From Priapulus caudatus (taxonomy: Eukaryota; Priapulida; Priapulimorpha; Priapulimorphida; Priapulidae), in NCBI RefSeq assembly GCF_000485595.1, contig NW_014577587.1:298133-345751 (forward strand): a stretch of DNA of 47,619 bases, in the 5' to 3' direction. The notes beneath the pieces were generated by a model. That model made no database searches and was not told the origin of the DNA. It saw only the letters and a program-made list of their open reading frames with translations. This document shows positions 22,901 through 34,200 of the stretch, one piece after another (the first letter of the stretch is position 1; each line of letters begins with the position of its first letter). A program made the position numbers and the translations under genes.

Positions 22901-25900
22901 AATATATAAAACATTCTTCCTGTCATCTTTATCTGCAGTTCCGGCTTATTATCAGAACTCTCCACATTACTTACGTCTTCGTATATGTCATAGAAAGCAA
23001 CTAGGACTGGTCTGTCAATGCTGATCAAAGGATTCATGTCCCATTGCACTTCGAGAGTCCTCCCCACTGGCTGGCATTTGCTCACTGAGCTACTGCACTC
23101 AACATTCAGCAGCAGCACTGCTCGCTGAACAAGTTCTCTGAAACAAGGTACCGAGTAATCATGGCATTGTGAATTGCAATGACTTATATCTGTCTGCTGC
23201 TCAACACCTAGTCATTAAACAGGAAAACGATCCCATAGCACAGATCATGCACATCTACGATACTTCAGGTGTATCCTTCTACGGTAACCTCCAGTCCGGC
23301 ATACCAATTAAGTTTGAGGCACACATGCACACATAGAGATCACTATACTCAAGGTAATCACATATTACATTCACATAAGCATATATCAATTTATATTCAT
23401 CACCACATGTCAGCATAGATGTCTACATAGTATCTAGCAATACAGTTCGTTTATTAGAGAAACTCAAACTCACTAATCACTCACCCATCAATCTCACTTT
23501 GCAGGATTGTCACAGCATCTGGATATCCATCCAAGTTGAAGTCTCCAAACCTGAGGGTCATTCCTCCAGTTGATCGTTCAGTGGGCCTGGCAAAGCCCCA
23601 AGCCTCTTTACCCTTGTTGAACTCTGACACCAATGGTGTCCACTAGAGTAGAATAATTGGAAAGAATTAATTGTCTATCAAAGAGCGTATATGCAGAGCA
23701 TATCACATACATTTTCAAGGCTTTAATAGCTTTATGGTTATCCAAACCCATCACAGCACAATTCTTCAAATTATATTTTCAGATTCCAAATTGGACACAG
23801 AGTAAAAGAGTAAGTAATTGTCATAGAAACTGAAAAATAACTGACATAATATACTATATACTAATTTAACTGACATAGCATTGTGTTGGTAGTAACTATT
23901 AGCATGAAAATATATGTATATCCTATACATATAGCTGTGCATATATTCATGCTATTATTGTATTATAAATAGTACTTTATCATACTATACAACTCATGCC
24001 TATATTTATTATAAACATTAGAGATCAAGTTGCGATGAGTAAACTGCAATCCACCCTATTCGCATTCACATATTATTACTGCCACTTTACATGCCAGTGA
24101 TTGTCTCATTCACATAGATGGTGCAAGATGCTCATAACCAATTAAACGTAAAAGTAATGTAGACAATGTAAATTGATAACATTCGTATTCATTATATGTC
24201 GCTTGCTTATATATTCTTTATACATGAGTGCAAATATTTATTTGATACTATTTTATACAGTATGAGTGCTTGATAAAACATTTCTACTCAATTCAGCTTA
24301 AGCCACGTACTTAACTACCTTTATAAGTGCAAGGAGATTAAATCCCTTGCCCCAAAAATGATTAAAAAAACTCGTGGTTACTGACACATTTCTCATTACA
24401 GTTGTCCAAAGTATCTCACTTTCTCTAGCATGATCCTTACCAGTATATTACAATAATGTCAGTTTAAATTCACTTGCACAGGTACAGGAAATGCCATTGC
24501 ACTAGCCATAGTACACTATGAACATATGCACTATAGCAGCAGTAATGCACTGGCACAGTAACAGGTTACGCTCCTGACAAATGTTCTAGGTACATAAACG
24601 TAATGGCAACTTTATTCAACATTCAGCTATTTTGCAACATTTGCACCTAGTATAATCTCCATCGCAGTGGATTTAAGTCTGTGATGTTAAACTTTGTAGA
24701 ATAATTACATGCATCCTGAGGAGCAGGATTTAGGATTTAAGATGCATGGTTTTCTTTCATAGACAACTGGGCAGCACAAGATGCAAACCGAACTCCAACA
24801 AAAAATGAAACGAACAAGTTGCAGATGTGCATTCATTCTCTGTGCACCAGTGACAAACAGTACCTGGTCTTCAACGTCCCTGGCAATGCTATGCTGCAGC
24901 AACAATGTAAGGAAGCTACACACTTATCACAGACCTGACTGTGGATAACATTGGCAGACCTATCTGTCACCAGGAATGGATAGCACACAACATCCTTCAC
25001 AGTATTGCACATGTAGAATGCCTACCAATAAGTTTCTCGACTATTAATTACTATTTACTATGAGCTCGTCTATGCGTAACAGTAATAATATTGCTTTTCT
25101 AAACCTGAAAACACCACAACATGATAGCCTTATTAGCTTTATGCTAGACCCATGAAATTGTTTGTGGTTAAATGTTTACAAAAGATCAACTGGCTCACAG
25201 AGAAATATTGGGTAGGGTTTCTTTTTTTAAATACTAGTCCTTAAATATAAGAATTTTATGCGGTTAGAGCCGTCAAATCCTTGATACCATTCATCCTTAT
25301 TTATGATAAATGTGTGATCCAGTTAAGTTCACACATCAGCAATCTTAATTGGTACTTACTGACAAATTTGCAAAAGAGAAAACATAGATGGCACTGTCTT
25401 TACAGAAAGCTAGGCCACACACAGGTAGAATGTGCTCCAGATTACCATCACCATCTGTGTTAATGAAAAGTACAGTCTCTACATGAAGTGTAAAATATGA
25501 ATAATATATATATTAAAATACACACACAAATTTTCTAAATGGTGCAACAAATTAAGAGGAAGTAAGAGAACTTAAGAGAAAATTACTAAATACTCTCTTG
25601 TGCCATTAACAATACTAATGCTGAGAGAGTCTATGTTGCCCAGGGTACTGCCGGAACGTACACTGGGTACGGTCCGGTATACCGGAACGTACCCTGGTAC
25701 TATCTAATATGCCGGACCGTACCTCGCCTCCTCCACTAACGAGTCTAGGGAGTCACCTACGCCTACTCTCTAACCCTAACCCTAATCCTAACCCTAACCA
25801 TATCAAATAGTGACCAGGGTACGTTCTGGCAGTACCCTGGGAGACATAGACCCTATGAACAATACTAACCAATATCAGCAAAACTAGACTGCCCAACATG

Positions 25901-27095
25901 GTCATAATGCACACTTGCATCGAAGCTATAGTTGTATTGAAAACTCAAGACTCCATTCTGAAATCAAAAAAGGGGAAAAATATATAAAATACATACCATT
26001 CTGCAATCTGAACGACGAGCGGAAACACTGTTATAGATGCACATTTTTGTCATGCTAGTTTCAAACTGCTCTAAGAATAATGAGACACTTATGAATACAC
26101 TTATGATACACTTATGAGACACTTATGAATACACTTACCATGTTGTACCAAACTTCAAATATGTATTTATCACCATCCATTGTTGTTACAAACAAGTCTG
26201 TAATCACACAAGACAAGAGGATATTATATTCTTAATGGTCAATTAGAACTTCTGTCAACCAGCAATACCAAGATACACACATCTACAATCAACCTAGGCC
26301 CACACTAGTCTAGGGCCACTACGATAAACCCACTAATAGATAACCTAATACCTACCAGCAGTGAAGTCACTGTTGAGATCCACAAAAGCACACGAGTGAG
26401 GAAATGTGAGGGGGTGAGTATGTAAGGTAGAGTTTTTGATGTGTTCAGCCACAAACTTGCTCCGTGTTCTAAAATATACAAGAAGTTATCACACTTAGTA
26501 ACACAAGAGTAAAATCAATGTTTAGCATCAAAGGTACTGTGCACAATAAAGGCAGGACTATATCATTCACTTTCGTGAGCACCTGCAAACCTTCTGAATT
26601 TGAATTTATCTGACTGACACAAATGTAGGGGATGTGAGGCTAACTAAAAGATGCATGTGCTACGATGATATTATTAAACAGAGCCAATAAATAGTAGATA
26701 TGATCACAAACCTATAAATCCAATGAAACCGACCTCCAGTGCTCTTCTCACCATAAAGATCAGGAATCATGTCTGCATCATAACTGAAATGTAAATTGAT
26801 ATAATTTTTTAATTCACATTTTACCTAAATGTATATTTAAATTATTATTGGCAAAACATTGTTGGTCAATTTTCCAAATTTAAAATATGTAATTTTATTT
26901 GGATACATAATGTATAAGTAATGCAAATTAACCTTACTCCATGACTAGTGGTTGATCTCTTAGCTGGTCTTCCAGTTTCATTGGATTCCCATCTATAAAA
27001 AAAGTTTGTAAACATTTAAATTTATACATTTCTATAAGCCTTTAGCATATTGTAGCAAAAGTGAAATGGCTATATAATTCATGCTTATATGTATG

Positions 27096-27128
<33 letters not shown>

Positions 27129-30100
27129 CAGGAGTAGATAATAGGGAGGAGTGTGACATCAATAAACAAGGGAAATTCGTCATTTACTAGTCTTATAATA
27201 CCTACGATTTACTACGCGTAACTCATCCAACTTGAGCTCAAATCAGACACAGTACATTCGCCAATCATCGTGCGAAATCGTTTCCTCGTAGACACCCGCA
27301 ATCCGGAGAATACAGCCTAAAACGTACGACACGATTCTCCGTTCTTTGCCATCAATCCAACGCCATTGCGCGCCTATATTCAAACAAAAGGCAGCTACCT
27401 AACGCGCTATTGCTAACTGAGCAAGGCATGTGGCGTGGGTTGGAGATTAGGCATCACACTCGCGAGATAACCTTTGACCCGGTACACAACTACACAGGCC
27501 ACCTTTGTACATAGCTGGCATGCCTTCACGCACAGCACGCCAACGCATGATTAGCTCGTCGAGTGTTGCGTCGATCTCCAATCTCCCCGCGAGCACAACG
27601 CCACATTCAGCTACCCGAGAGAGCAAACACAGCGACTGCGCGGCAGTGTTGCTGCCTTTTGTCTGAATTATAGGCGCGCAATGGCGTTGGATGATGGCCA
27701 AAGAATGGAGAACGTGTCGTACGTTTTAGGCTGTATCTCCGGATTCGGGTGTCTACGAGGAACGACGATTTCGCACGATGATTGGCGAATGTACTGTGTC
27801 CGATTTGAGCTCAAGTTGGATGAGTTACGCGTAGTAAATCGTAGGTATTATAAGGCTAGTAAATGACGAATTTCCCTTTGTTTATTGAATGTCACACTCC
27901 TCCCTATTATCTACTCCTGATCTATATATATATTATTGTATTATATATATATATATATATCAATACAAACTTTATCATGACTACATATACTGACCTTAAC
28001 AGTATAGCTTTCAATGCTTTTACTGTAGCAATTACCAGCATCAACACCATAATACAGGATTTATGAAAATGTAATCAATTACCAATGGAAATAAGGTTGC
28101 CCCAATATATGCTGACATTAACAGGTGGATTCTTGGTCTGATGATGTTCTGGTACTAGTGTGACTAGAACATCCATTTTTGAATCCCCATCAAAGTCACC
28201 CGGCACAACAGAAGTAAAAAGAGCATTCTCCCTGCAAAAGAAAGTTGTAAATGTGCAATCAGACTCAAGTAAACACAGCAGTTTCTCTACAAAAGAAACA
28301 TAAAATGTACAAGTGGCGCTATATATCTTTACTTTCATTAGAAATTCTTACTAATAAACTTTTACCATTTGATTCAATTGCAAAATATTTATATCACCAT
28401 TATAATTATTGTTGCAATGTCAAAATCTAACTCCTTAACCAATAAGAACTTTATGCCTTACTCAGTCTTGTTCTATTCTTGTTGTGATAGGGATTATAAC
28501 CATCACAGCCACATGTATGCATATTTCACTATTCATGTTCAGTATTTTTGTACTTACTCTGCTTTTATCACAAGGGAAGAGCTCACCAGAAGTGGGGCTA
28601 CTTTATCAGCCAGAAGAATTTCAACAGTTTTGCCTATAACAGAAAATGAGTATGGACAATATAAATTGTGACTTACATAATATAATAATTACTAACATAA
28701 ATGTCGTGATAATTTACACCATGTTTGAGACATTTATAAGCTAGGTTACAAAAAGGTAATATCCACGCTCACTGTTATTCACATGTAATGACCGTAATCA
28801 CGGTTGACTTTAAGGTGCTGCAATCTAAGCACCCACATCATAAATAGTGGATTACGTATACCACATTCGTAACACTGTCAGCTGTTCAATCCAAGCCAAT
28901 TGCAAACTGTGTGAAGGGTGTGGGCATTAATGCAGCACTGGTGACTTTGAACTTTCTGATTAAAAATACTTAAAAGCAAAAAAAGCAGTGTGAGAGCACT
29001 CCAACATCGCATTGCGTGTAATGGGCATATAACATACCTGCCAACCCTACCGATTCGTGCAGTAACCTAGAAGCTGACTACTGCCTACCGACTACTGATT
29101 TTAACTGCCTATCCTACAGCTTTCCACAATTTTGAAAAGAAATCAAAATTGTTTTACACTCGCACGTGGCTATTACTGTTGCTGCGTTGCACACGCATAC
29201 ATCTAAATCTGGTGATCTGCCCGTGTGTTTGTGAGTCTCTAGCCTGTGTCAGATACAGATCTCAGACAGCATACAGATATGAGACAGTGTCCAGATCTCA
29301 GACAGTGTACAGATCTCAGACAGTGTAGAGATCTCAGACAGCATACAGATATCAGACAGTGTACAGATCTCAGACAGTGTACAGATCTCAGATAGCGTAC
29401 AGATCTCACACAGTTTACAGATCTCAGATAGCATTCAGATCTCATGCAGTGTACAGATCTCAGACAGCGTACAGATCTCACACAGTGTACAGATCTCAGA
29501 CTGCATACAGATCTCAGATAGCGTACATATCTCACACAGCATACAGATCTCACATAACGCGCAGACCTCAGATAGCGTACAGATCTCAGATAGCGTACAG
29601 ATCTCAGACAGCGTACAGAGAGCACGTTTGTAATCTGGATCTGGATAGTTTACTGCGTAGCCCACGGTTACGTGGATAATAACGCAGGGCTATAGCTATA
29701 GCCATGGGTGTGACCTATAGCTTGGGTAAAGCCAGATAGTTAGCCTTTAGCCGAATGGCACTGAGGGTGATCACAGCCAGAGTTTTTTTGCGCCCTCAGT
29801 GGTTTTTTTACGTCGATCCCCATTGGCCTTAATTAGTATTACTGGAGACGGGAACGCCATTTTACGTGGTCATCCGAGCCACGGGAGATTCAATCTCCAA
29901 TGTTGAGAGCCAGGTTTTTACACCTTGAGAAAATTCACTGCCCCAGCCGGGGTTTGAACTCACAGCCTTCAGGCTTCAGTGGACAGTGTACGAAGCCTAA
30001 CCACTCGATCTGTAACCAACACTGTAATGTGTCAATACAGATTTCACAATTTTCATTTTGTACCATCTTTTTTCATAAATTTGTCTCCGGGTGCATGTTA

Positions 30101-30926
30101 TTACTATTACTATAGTATTACTTAGTATTAAGCACGCGACTGCGTCACACAGTGGCCTAACCGGGGCTGATAGGGTCTATGTCCCCCAGGGTACTGCCGG
30201 AACGTACGGTACCCTAGGTACAGTCCGGTATACCGGAATGTACCCTGGTACTAAATACTACTATCTAATATGCCGGACCGTACCTCGCCTACTCCACTAA
30301 CGAGTCTAGGGAGTCGCCTACGCCTACTCGATCCCTAAACCTAACCCTAACACTAACCCTAACACTAACCCTAACCATATCAGCTAGATATAGTTACCAG
30401 GGTACGTTCCGGTATACCGGACCGTACCCAGGGTACGTTCCGGCAGTAACCTGGGGGACATAGACCCTATCCTAACCGACTCTACCAGCCTCTATCAGTA
30501 CTATCACTGTATCAGTCTCTGGGCGACTCTATCACTATCAGCCTAACCGGGGTTAAACCCGCTCTCTTAAAATCAGTTGGCAGGTACCTGAGAACAGTAT
30601 ATAGTATACCATGATCATGTATGTCAGGTAGGCATGCTATCATGACATGACTATCACTAGCTCTAGTACTACAGCCCATGTGGCAACAATGGAGATAGGA
30701 TAGAGTAGTGTAGAGTATCACTTCAACACTTGCCTGAATCTTTTATTAGAAACACATCTGTGAGTTTATCGGCATTAAAATCGCCAAACGCGGCTATGAG
30801 GCCATTTATTCCACGTCCATACACATCCTGAGAAACGTCTGTAACAGTAGATGCTGTTGATATTGAGGGAATAACCATAATAAAAATTATACACCAGAAA
30901 AGCTTCATCATATTCTTTTCATTCAT
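19977..30926 (-). CDS. ITFG1: ITFG1/TIP homologue (integrin alpha FG-GAP repeat containing 1)
   Basis: Complete gene of 18 exons, 612 codons plus stop. Exons in transcript order: 30734-30926, 28558-28633, 28083-28231, 26938-26992, 26712-26783, 26356-26468, 26139-26197, 25870-25957, 25360-25454, 23485-23642, 22975-23137, 22655-22766, 22440-22483, 22095-22173, 21771-21892, 21253-21335, 20561-20678, 19977-20036. All phases agree. The protein has a signal peptide (KLFWCIIFIMVIPSISTA), then FG-GAP/calcium-type loops (FGDFNADKLTD, PGDFDGDSKMD, IGDVDGDGNLEHILP, FGDFNLDGYPDA). A single C-terminal membrane helix follows (LVLITGALLLGICGFIAGII). The short tail ends EAHRFHFDAM, nearly identical to the vertebrate tail. 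TIP/ITFG1 is a conserved type I membrane protein with a beta-propeller-like ectodomain. Intron 1 begins with GC instead of GT. Confidence 0.96.
23643..25359 (-). other. Longer ITFG1 intron, nothing else recognised
   Basis: A 1.7 kb AT-rich intron between exons 9 and 10. The 72-codon minus-strand frame at 24705-24923 has no recognised domain, and its segment is not needed for a continuous ITFG1 protein. Confidence 0.5.
25626..25858. mobile_element. MITE with telomere-type repeat, copy A
   Basis: The ends are AGTCTATGTTGCCCAGGGTA (left) and TACCCTGGGAGACATAGACC (right), imperfect inverted copies, with inner words GTCCGGTATACCGGAACGTA. A short CTAACCCTAACCCTAA run lies inside. It sits in ITFG1 intron 8, starting about 12 bp after the exon 8 donor. 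A second copy lies at 30170-30471. Confidence 0.8.
27127..27922. mobile_element. Long foldback element in an ITFG1 intron
   Basis: An 0.8 kb palindrome-like insertion in intron 3. The ends are ATCAGGAGTAGATAATAGGG and CCCTATTATCTACTCCTGAT. The inverted match continues inward for about 250 bp per arm, with scattered mismatches, through GTGTGACATCAATAAACAA, ACTACGCGTAACTCATCCAA and CAATGGCGTTGGATGATGG. A unique centre of about 270 bp remains. Both sides are flanked by (AT)n. Short frames are open at 27447-27701 (-) and 27681-27866 (+), but neither has a recognised domain. The ends are shared with the small elements at 15649 and 19206. Confidence 0.85.
29255..29617. repeat. 18-bp minisatellite in ITFG1 intron 1
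   Basis: About 20 head-to-tail copies of an 18-bp unit of the form GTACAGATCTCAGACAGT, with AGATAGCG and CACACAGT variants. The period is a multiple of three, so long open frames appear on both strands (MYRSQ- and SEICTL-type repeats). These are artefacts. Confidence 0.92.
29690..30015 (-). mobile_element. tRNA-derived SINE-like element
   Basis: Read on the minus strand from about 30013, an A-box-like GAGTGGTTAGGCTTCG is followed about 40 nt later by a B-box-like GAGTTCAAACCCC, the layout of an RNA polymerase III promoter in a tRNA-derived SINE. A non-tRNA body follows (GGGGCAGTGAATTTTCTC, then TTGAATCTCCCGTGG). The family is not identified. Confidence 0.6.
30170..30471. mobile_element. MITE with telomere-type repeat, copy B
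   Basis: The ends are ATAGGGTCTATGTCCCCCAG and CTGGGGGACATAGACCCTAT, apart from one base within the inner part. The interior is shared with 25626-25858, including CTCCACTAACGAGTCTAGGG, and contains a run of CTAACCCTAACACTAACCCT. It lies in ITFG1 intron 1. Confidence 0.85.
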
Positions 30927-31270
30927 GTTTTTTCGTTACATCTTTCTTACGGCTGCCGTATTCGCTCTGAGTCTCTCCATAGCAAACTATGCTGCCATCT
31001 GAGGACCAAAAATGGCAAAAGAGTAAAGCACAGTACTTCTTAAATTTAATTGAAATCTATATATACCTAAGTTTTATTGCTACACAATTTTAAAATATAA
31101 GCATATTTTGTTAGTTTATGTTCATATGTTGTTACATAACTAAGAAAGTAAATTAATTTGCCGAAAATAATTTCTCGAAGTGGACACAGAGGGCGAGACT
31201 AAGCCGCTTGGCGGTGTGTACTTTTAGAATAGTGTGTATTTATTTGAAAAAAGTAAGGCTAATTTCAGAC
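30927..31270. promoter_or_regulatory. Shared upstream region of ITFG1 and NUTF2
   Basis: Only 344 bp separate the two start codons, which point away from each other. Both promoters and 5' UTRs must lie here unless one gene has an upstream non-coding exon. No TATA box is evident at a clear position, as is common for bidirectional housekeeping promoters. Confidence 0.6.
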
Positions 31271-34200
31271 ATGAATCCGAAATTTAACGAAATAGGCAAT
31301 GCATTTGTCCAACAGTTTTACACACTGTTCGACAATGTGGCCACACGTCCTCAGCTTGCCGGTCTATACGTAAGTATCCTTGTACTGTATGTGAGAGAAG
31401 ACTAACGTAGGTACTGCTGCAGTACACTCACACTGTACAGTATGTACAGTAGCGCCATTACTGCGAGTTGAGTACCGAGTAGTTCTGCTAAACACTCAAA
31501 AACACTGTCTACCTAGCGAAGTTACCCTGTTAAATAGAGCTACAATGCGATCCTTTATTTTTCTGTAGAACGTGTCATTAACAATGCGCACAGGGATTGT
31601 ATGGTTCATTTTCATTTTGCAGTTACACCCACTCACGAGTCACGTTACATGATGCGGCTCATGGATAGAGAAGATGTCCAGTCCTATCTTATCAACTAAC
31701 ATCATCCTATCCAATCACCATACTGGACATCATCTCTATCCTTGAACCCATGAGGCTGATTTCATTGCAACACATCACACCAGTCGACACATGCCACAAG
31801 TACTTGAAGTAGTACGATCAGATGTATTTTTGTTTTTACTTTGAACACAACAAAATAGAAGCTGGCATCATCACAAACTCATGAAACTGGCATCAGATGC
31901 CTTGTCGCCTTGATAGGCATTGTTTCACCGTATGCTGGTTTTTAGTAAGGATGCAATCTGACATTTAACAGCAATCTTCATTTCATGCCCAGGAGTAGAA
32001 ATTAACTTTTGAACACGGGAGTCCAACGGACTCCCTACCCTCAAAAAGAGGGAGTCCGCAGCAAAATGAGGGAGTCCGCAGTCTGAAGTTCAAAATTAAA
32101 GATATTAACAATAACGCATGTGCTTATTTTTAAGATTCATGCGGTTGCACATGTGCCAAATTTTCTTTGGACTTTTACTGAAAAAATACGGTAATTCCGC
32201 GAGGCCGTGCTCTGGAACGAACTAGTTAGAATGGCAGAATTTTCAGGGAGTCACACGGACTCCTGCATAATATTATTTAAAATCAGGGAGTCCGACAATA
32301 AATCGGGGAGTATTTGACTCCGGACTCTCGTTAATTTCGCACCCTGAATGCCTGTTATCATGTCTTTAAAACACCGTCAAATCTGTAAACTGATATATTA
32401 ACTGAAACCAAGGAATTACAGAAAATTGCATCATAGGTCAACAGAAATGTTTGTTTGCAATGTCAACTATCAAGTCCTTTGACGATCATTAGTCCCTCAA
32501 ATTCCAGTATGGTATCATACTTCTTGGATAATCCATAGTATCAGACATCCACTGTTGTTTTTAAGCATTTCAAATCAACAATAATGAGCCAGTTATGACA
32601 CCATACAGCTGTGCTGTAAAGTTGTGCAATTAAATTTTTAATTTGCATGTTTTAGACAAGGAGCTCAGGGTTCTCCAAGAGCACTTATAGCCTGGCGGCT
32701 CGCCAGGCTATCGTCGAGCCCCGCCATCCTAAAATGCACCCGCCACTCTAAATATCATAGCCACCATGCTGATGTATACACAAGAAGTTTAAACAATTAA
32801 TACACGTTGTTTATACGCAGAGGCTACGGGTACGGCAGCCGTATCTTAATGTCTTGAGGCTATGGGTACGGCAGACCCACATACAAGTACAAACAGTCAT
32901 CCTATCCCTAACCCTAACCCTAACCCAACCCTAACCTAACCCTAACACTAACTCTAAACCAACTCGGCTATCTTATATACGCATGTTATAGTACCCAATT
33001 AATCTATGGTGTATAACCTTTTGCTTTCAATATTTTGCATCTGAACTGACAATCAATCCCAACCAACTGGTGTAGGCTAGCTGGAACAATAATGTTCATT
33101 TTCATACTTCAAATCCGAGTGTTTTTTAGCTCATCAAGAAATCTTAATCGTAAATTAAATCGTGAATTAATTTCCAACAGCATTATTACAGGGCAGGTAA
33201 CCCAGTCTAACACGAGGTAGAGTAGACTGGTACACTTGCCAAAGATTTCTAAATCCGCAATATAAGCTGTACAGTAATTTTCGTGAAAATTAGCCAGTCC
33301 AGCTCCAAAAGTAGCCAGCCCTGCTGAAAAGTTACCAGTCAGGGACTATGGGACCAGCTGCTATTTCCAACACAGGTATATGTCAGGTTTTCTGATTTAT
33401 GAGAAGTGAGCTCGATTTGGAACCAGCAAACCAGCAAGTTCACCCCTACATTTTGGTATTTTTATTCCATTATTATTTTGAATTTTCCAAAGGCTTTGCC
33501 CATTCAAAACAAGCATTTTCACCCCACATGGAGTGCTTCAAATTTACACACAGAGTGTCCCAGATTGCATCTCAGAGCTTCTACAATTCAAACATTTTCT
33601 GTGGGGCATGCCCCCGGAACCCCCTAGCACTGAGCAGCACCCCCATGCTATCATGAAAAAGCTTGGAGAACCCTGAAGCGGATCATAAAACTAATGCTAT
33701 TTTTAAGTAACCACTATTTATTGCAAAGATTTTCTGTTTAGCATAAATACACACAAATTACATCTAAACCTAATAGTGAAATATTAGGTACTACTACTAT
33801 TGGAGTTTTCTTCTATTAAATTAATAACTATAAAATGCTTTGATCTGCTGTGTGTTGATGAAATTGTGTGATTTTGCTGGCGCCGCAAAAATTGTGCTGC
33901 AACCGTCATTGTAGGAGTTGTATTGCATTTTAAAAGCATGCAGTAATGTTACTTGAAGAACCAGGAGCCCGTTGTCAGAAACAAAATTAGTCTTAACATT
34001 AGTCTTAACAATAACATTTTCTCGTAGACCGTCGACAGCACTTTGTTTCGTATTGTTATCAGGAAATCTGCTACAATTTTTCATTCAGGTAACTTCGCAG
34101 TGTTTCTGTCGACGGTCTAAGAGAAAAAGTTAATGTTAAGACTAATGTTAAGACTAATTTTGTTTCTGATAACGGGCCCATGATCATGAACTTATAACAG

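Noticed and set aside
27447-27866. Two frames in the long foldback element as transposase
   Set aside because: They are 84 and 61 codons long, without a DDE/D motif or zinc finger, and partly within the inverted arms. They are kept only as a remark in the element entry.
29239-29679. Regular repeat proteins (SEICTL, YRSQIA types) up to 128 codons
   Set aside because: The 18-bp minisatellite has a period divisible by three, so several frames on both strands stay open at once. There is no start context, splice site or non-repeat part.
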